DNA of 41,055 nucleotides, taken from NCBI GenBank assembly GCA_029060305.1, contig JAIDUG010000055.1, positions 141,563 through 182,617 on the forward strand, in the 5' to 3' direction. The stretch is from Ruminococcus sp. (GTDB lineage Bacteria > Bacillota > Clostridia > Oscillospirales > Ruminococcaceae). The notes beneath the pieces are model-generated. The model was not told the origin of the DNA. It searched no databases and saw only the letters and a list, made by a program, of their open reading frames with translations. A program made the translations under genes and the position numbers. Shown piece by piece: positions 33,209 through 41,038 of this stretch. Numbering within the stretch: the stretch's first letter is position 1; each line of letters starts with the position of its first letter.

Positions 33209-34048
33209 TTACTGAACCGGAGCAGTCAGTAAACCAATATACCACTGGGCAATATCGTTGCCCCATAAAGCTCCTATTGCTATGCCGATTGAAAGATACG
33301 GTCCGAATGCGAATTTTGATTCTCCGGAAACCATTTTATTTATCAGTCCTGCAACGGCGGCAATAACTATTCCAAGCAATGCTGAAACGATAACAGCCTT
33401 TGTTCCGAGATAAGCACCGGCACAAATCATCAGAAGTGTATCGCCGAGTTCGATAGCACGGAAATCTTCCCCGAACTTCTTTTTTATAAAGCCACGGCTT
33501 ACTTCTCCGATAATGAAGAACGGTACGCTTATTATCAATGCTCCAATAATTCGTTGCTGTATGGTTGACTGGTCGGTGAAAATCTGCGACGGAATTACAA
33601 GTATGGCTATAAGTCCAAGTATTCTCTCGTCAATTTCCATAGTGTCCCAGTCCATAAATCCCACCACAACAAGCAGTGACATAAGAACACAGGTTATTAT
33701 GGATTCAGCATTAATGTCAAATACCCAGAACGTAAGTACAAAAAGAAAACCATTAAGACTTTCTACAATCGGGTATCTCGGCGATATTTTTTCGCCACAG
33801 CTATGACATCTGCCTTTCAGGGCGAGCCAGCTGAATACCGGTATCAAATCCCTTGCACGTATTTTTGTACCGCAGGTCATACAGTGTGATGACCTTTTTA
33901 TAAGTGATTCGTTGAGTGGAAGTCTCAGTATCACAACATTGAGAAAACTTCCTATACTTATGCCGAACAGAAATACTACAGCATAAAACGAAATCAGGAA
34001 TAACGGCGAAACAAACTCGTTATGAAGCATATTTGTAAATTCACCCAT
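33209..34048 (-). CDS. pilD: Prepilin leader peptidase/N-methyltransferase
   Basis: PilD removes the leader of prepilins and methylates the new N-terminus. The 279-residue protein is very hydrophobic, with about seven to eight membrane segments. The N-terminal loop holds two CxxC pairs (CMTCG, CHSCG; about residues 56-85) that bind zinc in the methyltransferase part, and PRYPIVE. Catalytic aspartates are in GFMDWDTMEI (about 129-138) and ELGDTLLM (about 199-206). The second motif reads ELGD rather than the common GxGD. It has its own promoter and AAAGGAGGG site, antisense between two pilus units. Confidence 0.93.
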   Translation of the reverse strand: MGEFTNMLHNEFVSPLFLISFYAVVFLFGISIGSFLNVVILRLPLNESLIKRSSHCMTCGTKIRARDLIPVFSWLALKGRCHSCGEKISPRYPIVESLNGFLFVLTFWVFDINAESIITCVLMSLLVVVGFMDWDTMEIDERILGLIAILVIPSQIFTDQSTIQQRIIGALIISVPFFIIGEVSRGFIKKKFGEDFRAIELGDTLLMICAGAYLGTKAVIVSALLGIVIAAVAGLINKMVSGESKFAFGPYLSIGIAIGALWGNDIAQWYIGLLTAPVQ

Positions 34049-34090
34049 TTTGTTTTACCCTCCTTTACATTTAATATAGTGACATATTTT

Positions 34091-34118
34091 ATTATAGCAT
34101 AATTTCCGGAAAATTCAA
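34091..34118 (-). promoter_or_regulatory. Promoter of pilD
   Basis: On the minus strand TTGAAT (34118-34113) and TATAAT (34096-34091) are 16 bases apart. Confidence 0.6.
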
Positions 34119-34207
34119 GTAAATTTTAAAAGTTTGTTTTCAGTACGATTAATATATAGATTAATTATCTGAAATTATACTTTATTAATAAAGAGCGGAG
34201 GTTTTTT

Positions 34208-35887
34208 ATGAGAAATGAGAAAATAGGCGATTACTTGATAAGGCAGGGACTTATCGACCAGGACCAGCTTATGCAGGCTCTTGAAAAACAGAAAGAGTCA
34301 AACGGAACGAAAAAATTCGGTGACGTTGTTGTTGAACTCGGATTTATGTCCGAAGCCAACTTTACAAAAGCACTCGCCGGAAAAATGAGAACACCATACG
34401 TTGACCTTGATTCAGTGGAAATTAATTCAGAGGCAGTCAACAAAATACCTGAAGCACTTGCAAGAAAGCATACTGTTATCGCAATAGGCATTACAGGTAA
34501 AAGACTTACACTCGCAACGAATGACCCTGTAAACTTCATTGTATTTGAAGAAATCAAGAGTTCAACCGGTATGGACTGCGTGCCGGTACTTGCTACTACT
34601 ACTGCTATCAACAAGGCTATCGGTAAAAATTACTCTATGCAGAACGTTGACAGCGTGGTTGACAGTCTCGCCAGCCTGAACGGCGGAGATAACGGCAGTA
34701 TAGAAGAACAGGAGTCAAACGACAGAGTAGAAAACGCACCTATCGTTAAACTTGCTACTACTATTATTGAAAACTCCTACCGTGCAGACGCTACCGATAT
34801 TCATATTGAACCATTCAAGACATATACAAGAATACGTATCCGTGTAAACGGTGACCTTGTTGAATTAATGAATATGTCAAGTGCTGTACAGAGTGCGTTG
34901 GCTACACGTCTTAAACTTATCAGCGGTATGAACATTGCTGAAAAGCGTGTGCCACAGGACGGACGTTTTACACAGGTTGTTGACGGTACTACTCTTGATG
35001 TCCGTGTATCTTCACTTCCTATGGTAAACGGTGAAAAAATAGTTATCCGTATTCTTTCAACCGGACAGATTGCACTCCGTAAGATTACAGACCTTGGTAT
35101 GTCTGATTATAACTATCAGTTGTTTGAATCAATGTTGCGTGTACCTCACGGCGTTATACTTGTTACAGGTCCTACCGGTTCAGGTAAAACAACTACTCTT
35201 TATGCCGCACTCGGTGAACTTGCTAAACCGAATGTAAATGTAATCACAGTTGAAGACCCTGTCGAAAAAGCTATTGACGGTATCAATCAGTGTCAGGTAA
35301 ACGTAAAAGCTGGTATGACTTTCGCTGCCGCACTTCGTTCAATTCTCCGTCAGGACCCTGATATTGTTATGATAGGTGAGATGCGTGATACTGAAACTGC
35401 CGATATTGGTATCCGTGCCGCTATCACAGGACACCTTGTACTTTCAACACTCCATACTAACGACGCTGCTTCAACGGTTGTACGTCTTGTAGATATGGGC
35501 GTTGCACCTTACATGGTTGCTACTTCTCTTATCGGCGTTATCGCTCAGCGACTTATTAAAGTGCTTTGTCCTGCCTGCAAACAGCCGGTTATTTCAACGG
35601 AAGAAGAAAGCGAACTCATGGGCATTGACCAGCCTATACAGATTTATAAACCTGTCGGCTGTCCTGAATGTAACAATACAGGTTACAGAGGAAGAACGGC
35701 TATTCATGAAATCATTCACTGTACTGCTAAAGTTTCGCAGATTATTGCGGCAGGCGGTGGCAAGGAAGAAATCGAAGAAGCTGCACGAAATAATGGTACA
35801 AAGTTACTCCGTGACAATGCGGCAGAGCTTGTTATTGCAGGACAGACTTCTATCGACGAACTTGTAAGAACTACATTCTCAGTATAA
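34208..35887 (+). CDS. pilB: Type IV pilus assembly ATPase PilB
   Basis: PilB is the hexameric ATPase that drives pilus extension. The 559-residue protein has the N-terminal GspE/MshEN domain (about residues 1-150: IGDYLIRQGLIDQDQLMQAL), then the ATPase core: Walker A GPTGSGKTTT (about 320-329), Asp box TVEDPVEKA (about 345-353), Walker B DPDIVMIGEMRD (about 384-395), and His box TGHLVLSTLHTN. A C-terminal tetracysteine zinc site (CPACKQP..., CPECNNTG; about 455-495) is intact. A TATACT-like -10 at 34176-34181 lies upstream, without a good -35. pilT follows after 31 bases. Confidence 0.96.
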   Translation: MRNEKIGDYLIRQGLIDQDQLMQALEKQKESNGTKKFGDVVVELGFMSEANFTKALAGKMRTPYVDLDSVEINSEAVNKIPEALARKHTVIAIGITGKRLTLATNDPVNFIVFEEIKSSTGMDCVPVLATTTAINKAIGKNYSMQNVDSVVDSLASLNGGDNGSIEEQESNDRVENAPIVKLATTIIENSYRADATDIHIEPFKTYTRIRIRVNGDLVELMNMSSAVQSALATRLKLISGMNIAEKRVPQDGRFTQVVDGTTLDVRVSSLPMVNGEKIVIRILSTGQIALRKITDLGMSDYNYQLFESMLRVPHGVILVTGPTGSGKTTTLYAALGELAKPNVNVITVEDPVEKAIDGINQCQVNVKAGMTFAAALRSILRQDPDIVMIGEMRDTETADIGIRAAITGHLVLSTLHTNDAASTVVRLVDMGVAPYMVATSLIGVIAQRLIKVLCPACKQPVISTEEESELMGIDQPIQIYKPVGCPECNNTGYRGRTAIHEIIHCTAKVSQIIAAGGGKEEIEEAARNNGTKLLRDNAAELVIAGQTSIDELVRTTFSV

Positions 35888-35918
35888 TTTATATATAATT
35901 CAAGGAGGTTATAATTTT

Positions 35919-37010
35919 ATGGGAGTAATTGAAATCAACAGAATACTCGACGAAGTACGACTGCTGGGTTGTTCTGACTTGCACTTTACTTACGGTATCA
36001 CTCCGGTTGTACGTCTCAACGGTGCATTAAGAACTATGGGTTCACGCTATCCGGTTATGGACGAGGAAGAAATACTCGACGTTGTACATCAGATGACTAA
36101 CGAAACTCAGCAGACAAGCGTAAACCAGCATCACGACACAGACTTTTCTTTCCAGACAAGAAGCGGTTACCGTCATCGTGTAAACGTGTATTTCCAGAAA
36201 GGTAAACCGGCTATTGCAATACGTCTTCTCAGAAACGATATTCCGACACTGGAAGATTTACAGCTTCCGCCGATTCTTTCGGAATTTGCAATGCGTCCCC
36301 GTGGTCTTATACTTGTAACCGGTCCTACCGGTTCAGGTAAGTCAACAACTCTTGCGGGTATGATGGATTTCATAAACGTAAGCAGAAGCGCCCACATCAT
36401 TACGGTTGAAGACCCGATAGAATACGTTCACGAACACAAAAGATGTATGGTCAATCAGAGAGAAATCGGCGACGATGTTCCGAGTTTTGCACTGGCTCTC
36501 CGTGCTGCTCTCCGTGAAGACCCTGACGTTATCCTCGTAGGAGAAATGCGTGACTTTGAAACAATTCAGGCTGCCGTTACCGCTGCTGAAACAGGTCACC
36601 TTGTTATGAGTACACTTCATACAACGAGTGCTTCAGATACTATCAACCGTATTATCGACGTTTATCCCGAACATCAGCAGAATCAGATACGTACACAGCT
36701 TGCAAATAACCTTGTTGCCGTTATTTCGCAGACACTTATTCCGAAAAAAGACGGTACAGGACGTATTGCCGTACAGGAAATCCTCAACGTTACCGATGCT
36801 ATTTCGGCTATGATTCGTGACAATAAAATCCACCTTATACAGTCGGCTATTCAGACCGGTAAACAGGCAGGAATGCAGTCGCTTGATATGGAACTTGCAA
36901 AATTTGTACACGGCGGAGTTATCAGCGAAGTTGATGCTCTTGAAAAATGTCTCGATAAACAGGAGTTTTACAGATTCCTTGCACAGCTTGGCGGAGCACC
37001 GAAACAGTAA
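35919..37010 (+). CDS. pilT: Type IV pilus retraction ATPase PilT
   Basis: PilT drives pilus retraction and twitching. The 363-residue protein has an N-terminal PAS-like domain (CSDLHFTYGITPVVRLNG, about residues 19-36), Walker A GPTGSGKSTT (about 136-145), TVEDPIEYVHEH (about 161-172), Walker B DPDVILVGEMRD (about 203-214), the His box TGHLVMSTLHT and the late segment MQSLDMELAKFV. It lacks the PilB N-terminal domain and zinc site, and its length is that of PilT. Its presence indicates a retractable pilus. AAGGAGG precedes the start. Confidence 0.95.
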   Translation: MGVIEINRILDEVRLLGCSDLHFTYGITPVVRLNGALRTMGSRYPVMDEEEILDVVHQMTNETQQTSVNQHHDTDFSFQTRSGYRHRVNVYFQKGKPAIAIRLLRNDIPTLEDLQLPPILSEFAMRPRGLILVTGPTGSGKSTTLAGMMDFINVSRSAHIITVEDPIEYVHEHKRCMVNQREIGDDVPSFALALRAALREDPDVILVGEMRDFETIQAAVTAAETGHLVMSTLHTTSASDTINRIIDVYPEHQQNQIRTQLANNLVAVISQTLIPKKDGTGRIAVQEILNVTDAISAMIRDNKIHLIQSAIQTGKQAGMQSLDMELAKFVHGGVISEVDALEKCLDKQEFYRFLAQLGGAPKQ

Positions 37011-37017
37011 TTACACG

Positions 37018-37043
37018 GGCAGACTTAACGGTCTGCCTTATTA
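37018..37043 (+). terminator. Possible terminator after pilT
   Basis: GGCAGAC (37018-37024) pairs with GTCTGCC (37031-37037); the following TTATTACTTT is only a weak U-tract. Confidence 0.6.
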
Positions 37044-37100
37044 CTTTGAGTATAATGTGAACATTCTATTACTTAAAAAATTTAAAATATTCACAAGCTA

Positions 37101-37108
37101 TTGTGCAA
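37101..37108 (+). promoter_or_regulatory. TTGTGCAA element upstream of the first pilin promoter
   Basis: An exact copy of the element that also precedes the CAP-dockerin gene and pilC. It lies about 87 bases before the -35 of the pilin promoter. Confidence 0.4.
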
Positions 37109-37194
37109 ATTGACGAAAAATACAAAAAAAATTGGCGGTTTCGAGGGGCGTATGTAAAATCTGACTGCTAAAAAAATTTTTTTTAAAGAAAGTG

Positions 37195-37223
37195 TTGACA
37201 TTTTATGAATTAAGTGCTATACT
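37195..37223 (+). promoter_or_regulatory. Promoter of the first pilin gene
   Basis: TTGACA (37195-37200) and TATACT (37218-37223) with a 17-base spacer whose centre (TTATGAAT) is shared with the other two pilin promoters. Confidence 0.85.
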
Positions 37224-37240
37224 AATATTACAGAAAAATG

Positions 37241-37336
37241 AGTCAGGTGTGAAATATTACATAGGAGTTCCGGCTGATACGTGGTGTAGTTACAACTCTC
37301 TGTATATCCTGACTGCTCAGACACGGCTTTGGTGTC
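37241..37336 (+). ncRNA. Folded leader of the first pilin gene, cis-regulatory RNA candidate
   Basis: The roughly 140-base leader has a perfect closing stem AGTCAGG (37241-37247)/CCTGACT (37308-37314), inner helices TACA/TGTA and GAGTT/AACTC with a 24-base loop, and a second hairpin GACAC (37320-37324)/GTGTC (37332-37336). No terminator U-tract follows; the AGGAGG lies 18 bases after the second hairpin. It does not match the c-di-GMP-I or -II consensus as I know them. The other two pilin genes have leaders of only about 20 bases. Confidence 0.5.
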
Positions 37337-37368
37337 GTACAAAATATTTTATGAGGAGGTTTTCTATT

Positions 37369-37890
37369 ATGAAAACAACTAAAAAGGGCTTTACCCTTAT
37401 CGAGCTTATCGTTGTTATCGCTATCATCGGTGTACTTGCTGCTATTCTCGTTCCTTCAATGCTCGGCTATGTAAAGAAGTCTAAGATTCAGGGTGCTAAC
37501 ACAAGTGCTTCAACATTCCTTAACTCTTTCAACGCTGCTGCTTCTGACCTTGACGAAATAGACTCTTGGTTTGCAGATGGTACTTTTACTTTTAATGGCG
37601 ATGGTACTGTATCAGAATTATCTGAGGGTGCAGAAATCGGTACAGCGAATATGATTGAAGCTATTCAGCCTTTCTTCAGTGATGTAAAGAAGATTAAAGC
37701 TAAAATAAAGGTTACAGACGGCATTGGTATAGCTTGTGCTGTACAGAGTGGTAAGTATTATGGTACAGCTCCTCAGGCATATACAACTAAGAAGTATCCG
37801 TCAAATTTAAGTTATCAGGATGCTTTGGACGCAGCTATTTCTAAGGCTGAAAATACAACAACAAAAACACCAGCACCATCAGGTTCATGA
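37369..37890 (+). CDS. pilA: Type IV pilin, probable major subunit
   Basis: ATG at 37369 has GAGGAGG upstream; an in-frame extension to 37192 would translate the promoter and leader and is rejected. The 173-residue prepilin begins MKTTKKG, cleaved before FTLIELIVVIAIIGVLAA, with Glu5. The helix continues as PSMLGYVKKSKIQGAN, almost identical to the second pilin. The head domain (about residues 40-173) has a Thr/Pro-rich end. It has no cysteine pair except C125-type single residue (GIACAV), so no disulfide loop is obvious. Strong promoter, structured leader and own terminator suggest high, controlled expression. Confidence 0.92.
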   Translation: MKTTKKGFTLIELIVVIAIIGVLAAILVPSMLGYVKKSKIQGANTSASTFLNSFNAAASDLDEIDSWFADGTFTFNGDGTVSELSEGAEIGTANMIEAIQPFFSDVKKIKAKIKVTDGIGIACAVQSGKYYGTAPQAYTTKKYPSNLSYQDALDAAISKAENTTTKTPAPSGS

Positions 37891-37946
37891 GCAAGTTGAT
37901 TTCTGATAAGTGATTTAAAATTTCACGAGTTATTAATTTAAAAAAT

Positions 37947-37975
37947 ACCTCTCTCGTATCGGGAGAGGTTTTATT
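37947..37975 (+). terminator. Rho-independent terminator after the first pilin
   Basis: ACCTCTC (37947-37953) pairs with GAGAGGT (37963-37969), followed by TTTATTT. Confidence 0.85.
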
Positions 37976-37989
37976 TGTAAGGTGATATA

Positions 37990-38886
37990 ATGGACAATGA
38001 TACCCGACACGTATTGGTTATATTAGGATTTGTCGCTTGCTTTGGTGCGGGTTACTTTATCTGTAAGGGCGAAAACAGGGATATTCTCAAAACCGGCGAA
38101 AAGCTAAATACATTTACTCGCATTGAAAATGAACTCGACGGTAAAGCAAATCTTGATTTCAAAAACGAAAACAAGGCGGTTGAAAATGCTGTAAATGCTT
38201 ACTATCAGACAAATGACAGATTTTTCAATTATAATTATTATGATGATTCTGTTGACAGTACGTCAGAATCATCAGAAGAAAAAACTTATGATTATCGCAA
38301 TAAATATCAGATGATTGATGATATAGCTTATATAAACTGTTCGCATTTCAACTTTTATTCAACTCAGGGATTTACGCATTTTTTCAGAGACAAGCCGGAA
38401 ACAGCAGGTCTTATTATTGACCTCCGCAATAACGGCGGAGGAAATACGGAAGACTGTGCAAATATTCTCGGACATTTCATTTCTGCACGTAATATTGTTA
38501 AACAATATTATTTTGACGGTGCAACGGTAGACGTTGCAACACCTGAAATCGATTTTCTTTATACTAATGATATTGTGATTCTTGCAAACGAAAAAACTGC
38601 AAGTGCTTCTGAAATATTTATCTCTGCTATGAAGCAGTTCTATGAAGGAAAAGTTACTGTAATCGGAACAAAAACATACGGCAAAGGAACGTTTCAAATG
38701 AATCAGTATCTTTCAGATGACGAAGAAGTCAGATACACTGCCGGTTACTATACAGTAGGAGACTGGAACTGCTATGACGGTATCGGAATATCTCCTGATA
38801 TAGAGGTATCTATGGAATATGCCCCCGATATAATATGTACTGATGATGATGTACAGCTACAGACGGCAATCGATTTATTTAAATAG
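37990..38886 (+). CDS. S41-family (C-terminal processing type) serine peptidase, membrane anchored
   Basis: The 298-residue protein has an N-terminal membrane segment (about residues 8-25, VLVILGFVACFGAGYFI) and then an S41 domain: LIIDLRNNGGG (about 138-148), the serine region NEKTASASEIF (about 199-209) and the catalytic lysine in GTKTYGKGTF (about 226-235). No PDZ domain is evident, so it is shorter than typical CtpA. The active site would face outside. It lies between two pilin genes in the same direction, only about 20 bases after the first pilin's terminator, with AAGGTGA before the ATG; it likely depends on read-through. Confidence 0.87.
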   Translation: MDNDTRHVLVILGFVACFGAGYFICKGENRDILKTGEKLNTFTRIENELDGKANLDFKNENKAVENAVNAYYQTNDRFFNYNYYDDSVDSTSESSEEKTYDYRNKYQMIDDIAYINCSHFNFYSTQGFTHFFRDKPETAGLIIDLRNNGGGNTEDCANILGHFISARNIVKQYYFDGATVDVATPEIDFLYTNDIVILANEKTASASEIFISAMKQFYEGKVTVIGTKTYGKGTFQMNQYLSDDEEVRYTAGYYTVGDWNCYDGIGISPDIEVSMEYAPDIICTDDDVQLQTAIDLFK

Positions 38887-38904
38887 TTTAATATATATTT
38901 TCTG

Positions 38905-38933
38905 TTGACAAATTATGAATAAAATGCTATAAT
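38905..38933 (+). promoter_or_regulatory. Promoter of the second pilin gene
   Basis: Perfect TTGACA (38905-38910) and TATAAT (38928-38933), 17-base spacer. Nearly identical across its whole length to the third pilin promoter. Confidence 0.88.
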
Positions 38934-38956
38934 ATTTTCAGAATGGAGGGTTTTAT

Positions 38957-39442
38957 ATGAAAAGCAAATTAAAAGGTTTTACACTTATTGAACTTATAGT
39001 AGTTATCGCAATTATCGGCGTTCTTGCCGCTATCCTTGTTCCTGCAATGTTAGGATATGTCAAAAAGGCTAAAATTCAGGGTGCAAATTCAAGTGCAGCT
39101 TCTCTCCACAGGGCTATCAGTGCTTATATCCACGACCTTGATTTTGAAGATGAGGGTATATCTGACGGTATACACACTATCTCCGACGGTACTTATACCG
39201 AAACTGATGCTATGAAAGATTTCGGAAAAAGTATGAAGCCTTATTTTTCCAAAATAGATGACATTGAAGCAGCTTTCTATATCCAAGAAGGCGAATGTTC
39301 AGCAGCAGCAGTAAAAAGCAAAAAATATTACGGAACTTATCCACTTTTATTCAACGGCAACAACTGGCATAAATATTCCAGTACAGTAACAAGTCCTACA
39401 GTTGCCATTAATACATTAATTGCAGAAAGAGGTCTTGAATAA
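38957..39442 (+). CDS. Type IV pilin paralog
   Basis: The 161-residue prepilin starts MKSKLKG, cleaved before FTLIELIVVIAIIGVLAA, and keeps AMLGYVKKAKIQGAN, so it is a close paralog of the first pilin in the helix. The head domain differs (ISDGIHTISDGTYTETDAM; ECSAAAVKSKKYYGTYP). The shared KYYGT motif occurs in both heads. Start has GGAGGG seven bases upstream. An alternate subunit or a minor pilin is equally possible. Confidence 0.9.
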   Translation: MKSKLKGFTLIELIVVIAIIGVLAAILVPAMLGYVKKAKIQGANSSAASLHRAISAYIHDLDFEDEGISDGIHTISDGTYTETDAMKDFGKSMKPYFSKIDDIEAAFYIQEGECSAAAVKSKKYYGTYPLLFNGNNWHKYSSTVTSPTVAINTLIAERGLE

Positions 39443-39506
39443 AATTATCCGGTAATCTGCACTAATTTATGCCTGAATTTTGTGCATTTCCACCTCTGTA
39501 AAGTTG

Positions 39507-39535
39507 TTGACAAATTATGAATAAAATGTTATAAT
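39507..39535 (+). promoter_or_regulatory. Promoter of the third pilin gene
   Basis: Perfect TTGACA (39507-39512) and TATAAT (39530-39535), 17-base spacer. It differs from the second pilin promoter at one base in the spacer. Confidence 0.88.
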
Positions 39536-39560
39536 ATCTATAGATTGGAGGTTTATGCAT

Positions 39561-40082
39561 ATGAACAAAAAATTAAAAGGTTTTACCTTGACAGAACTTA
39601 TAATCGTTATCGCTATTATTGGTATACTTTCAGCTTTACTTGTACCGTCGTATATGGGTTGGATTGTGAAATCAAGAATCAGAGAACAAAACAACAATGC
39701 AAAAATTATTTTCAATGCCGCACAGACCGTTGTGCAGGACTATAGATTCAAAGAACGCAAAATGGAAGATTCAAAGAAAAATGTCGGTAGCGGAAAGTTT
39801 GAGTTTTACTGGGATAAAAATACAGGTGCGAGTGCTTCTGGTGACGCTTCAAAGGTCACGGACACGGCTTTTATAAATGAATTTGCACGTCAGGTGAACA
39901 GAATTTACGCCGACCAAAGTGAAACTACTTACAAGATTTATGTTGAAAATTATATGGTAAAGTCGGTTGTTTCCGCAAGCGGTAATTCCAACCGTCACAA
40001 AGGTTCTTATCCTACAAAGCAGGACAGCATCAACAGTACGACTATACAGGGTTTTGATATGAGTACGATAGTTCTTTCCTGA
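39561..40082 (+). CDS. Type IV pilin-like protein, third paralog
   Basis: The start ATG at 39561 is chosen over 39555 since GGAGG lies 9 bases upstream of it but only 3 from the other. The 173-residue prepilin reads MNKKLKG then FTLTELIIVIAIIGILSALL, with Glu5 and Thr4. The helix continues as VPSYMGWIVKSRIREQNNN, more diverged than the first two. The head domain is polar and lacks cysteines. It shares a promoter type with the second pilin. It may be a minor or initiating pilin. Confidence 0.88.
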   Translation: MNKKLKGFTLTELIIVIAIIGILSALLVPSYMGWIVKSRIREQNNNAKIIFNAAQTVVQDYRFKERKMEDSKKNVGSGKFEFYWDKNTGASASGDASKVTDTAFINEFARQVNRIYADQSETTYKIYVENYMVKSVVSASGNSNRHKGSYPTKQDSINSTTIQGFDMSTIVLS

Positions 40083-40104
40083 ATTATTACATTAATTTAA
40101 TAAC

Positions 40105-40176
40105 TGCCACCGGGTAGAATATAAGCATTTGCACACATCATTAGGTCTTTGAAGATGTGTTGCAAGTGCTTTTTTT
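40105..40176 (+). promoter_or_regulatory. Attenuator-like hairpin in front of pnuC
   Basis: AGCATTTGCACACATC (40124-40139) pairs with GATGTGTTGCAAGTGCT (40154-40170) over 16 pairs with one bulge, followed by seven T, and the GGAGG of pnuC comes straight after. A small hairpin CTGCC/GGTAG lies at 40104-40116. As there is no promoter between the hairpin and pnuC, transcription must pass it; it may also end the pilin transcript. Confidence 0.65.
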
Positions 40177-40188
40177 GGAGGTTATACA

Positions 40189-40899
40189 ATGGAGAAGCTG
40201 AAAAACTATTTTTCAAAAGGTGAAATTGTACTGTGGGTTGTTTCTGTGACCGCTATTGTGATTTCGTTTGTTATGTTCAGCAATGACGGAATAATTACTC
40301 TTATTGCATCATTAATCGGAGTTACTTCAATAATTATCAACGCAAAAGGCAATCCGGCAGGTCAGGCAATGATGATAATTTTCAGTCTGCTTTATGGTTT
40401 AATATCTTTTGGTTGTGCTTATTACGGAGAGATGATTACATATCTTGGTATGACAGCGCCTATGGCTGTAATAGCCCTTATATCGTGGCTCAGAAACCCT
40501 TACGGTAACGGCTTGGAAGTAAAAGTCAATCACATAAAATCGCCGGAAATTTTACTCATTGCAACTATCGCAACAGTTGTAACAGTTGTTTTTTATTTTA
40601 TTCTGAAATTTTTTCATACCGCTAATCTTATTATAAGTACGTTTTCTGTTATGACAAGTTTTATTGCGGTGTACCTCACATTTCGCAGAAGTGCGTTTTT
40701 TTCGCTTGCATACGCCCTGAATGATATTGTTCTTGTGATTCTTTGGGGACTTGCTTCTTTCAGTAATATGTCATATATTTCCGTTGTAGTCTGCTTTGTG
40801 ATGTTCCTTGTCAACGATATTTATGGTTTTGTAAGCTGGCGTAAAATGGAAAAAAGACAATTTTTTGAACAAGTTGAACAAAAAAACATAGAAAATTAA
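40189..40899 (+). CDS. pnuC: PnuC-family vitamin transporter, probably nicotinamide riboside
   Basis: PnuC proteins are facilitated-diffusion transporters for nicotinamide riboside; relatives carry thiamine or riboflavin. The 236-residue protein has about seven membrane segments (first at about 14-31). The conserved region LTFRRSAFFSLAYALNDIVLVILWGLA (given only by its parts: RRSAFFSLAYALND, VILWGLA) and the late FLVNDIYGFVSWRKME are typical. GNPAGQAMMII near residue 55 also fits the family. The leader hairpin and two NAD-synthesis genes in the window support a role in NAD supply, but substrate cannot be fixed from sequence alone. Confidence 0.85.
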   Translation: MEKLKNYFSKGEIVLWVVSVTAIVISFVMFSNDGIITLIASLIGVTSIIINAKGNPAGQAMMIIFSLLYGLISFGCAYYGEMITYLGMTAPMAVIALISWLRNPYGNGLEVKVNHIKSPEILLIATIATVVTVVFYFILKFFHTANLIISTFSVMTSFIAVYLTFRRSAFFSLAYALNDIVLVILWGLASFSNMSYISVVVCFVMFLVNDIYGFVSWRKMEKRQFFEQVEQKNIEN

Positions 40900-40912
40900 T
40901 GCAAACTTTTAG

Positions 40913-40941
40913 TTGACAAAATTCGACAATTGTGATATAAT
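40913..40941 (+). promoter_or_regulatory. Promoter P1 pointing out of the window
   Basis: Perfect TTGACA (40913-40918) and TATAAT (40936-40941), 17-base spacer. Confidence 0.85.
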
Positions 40942-41009
40942 AATAAAGCTGTCAGATATGGCAGTAAATCACAATCCTAAAAAAATTGAAAAAAGTTTTT
41001 GAAAAACTC

Positions 41010-41038
41010 TTGACAAATCGGACAGGTTGTGATATAAT
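41010..41038 (+). promoter_or_regulatory. Promoter P2 pointing out of the window
   Basis: Perfect TTGACA (41010-41015) and TATAAT (41033-41038), 17-base spacer, exactly 97 bases after P1 and sharing TTGTGATATAATAAT-type flanks with it. Confidence 0.85.

Noticed and set aside
37241..37336. c-di-GMP riboswitch in the pilin leader
   Set aside because: The conserved bases of class I and class II aptamers as I know them are not found; kept only as an unclassified structured RNA.
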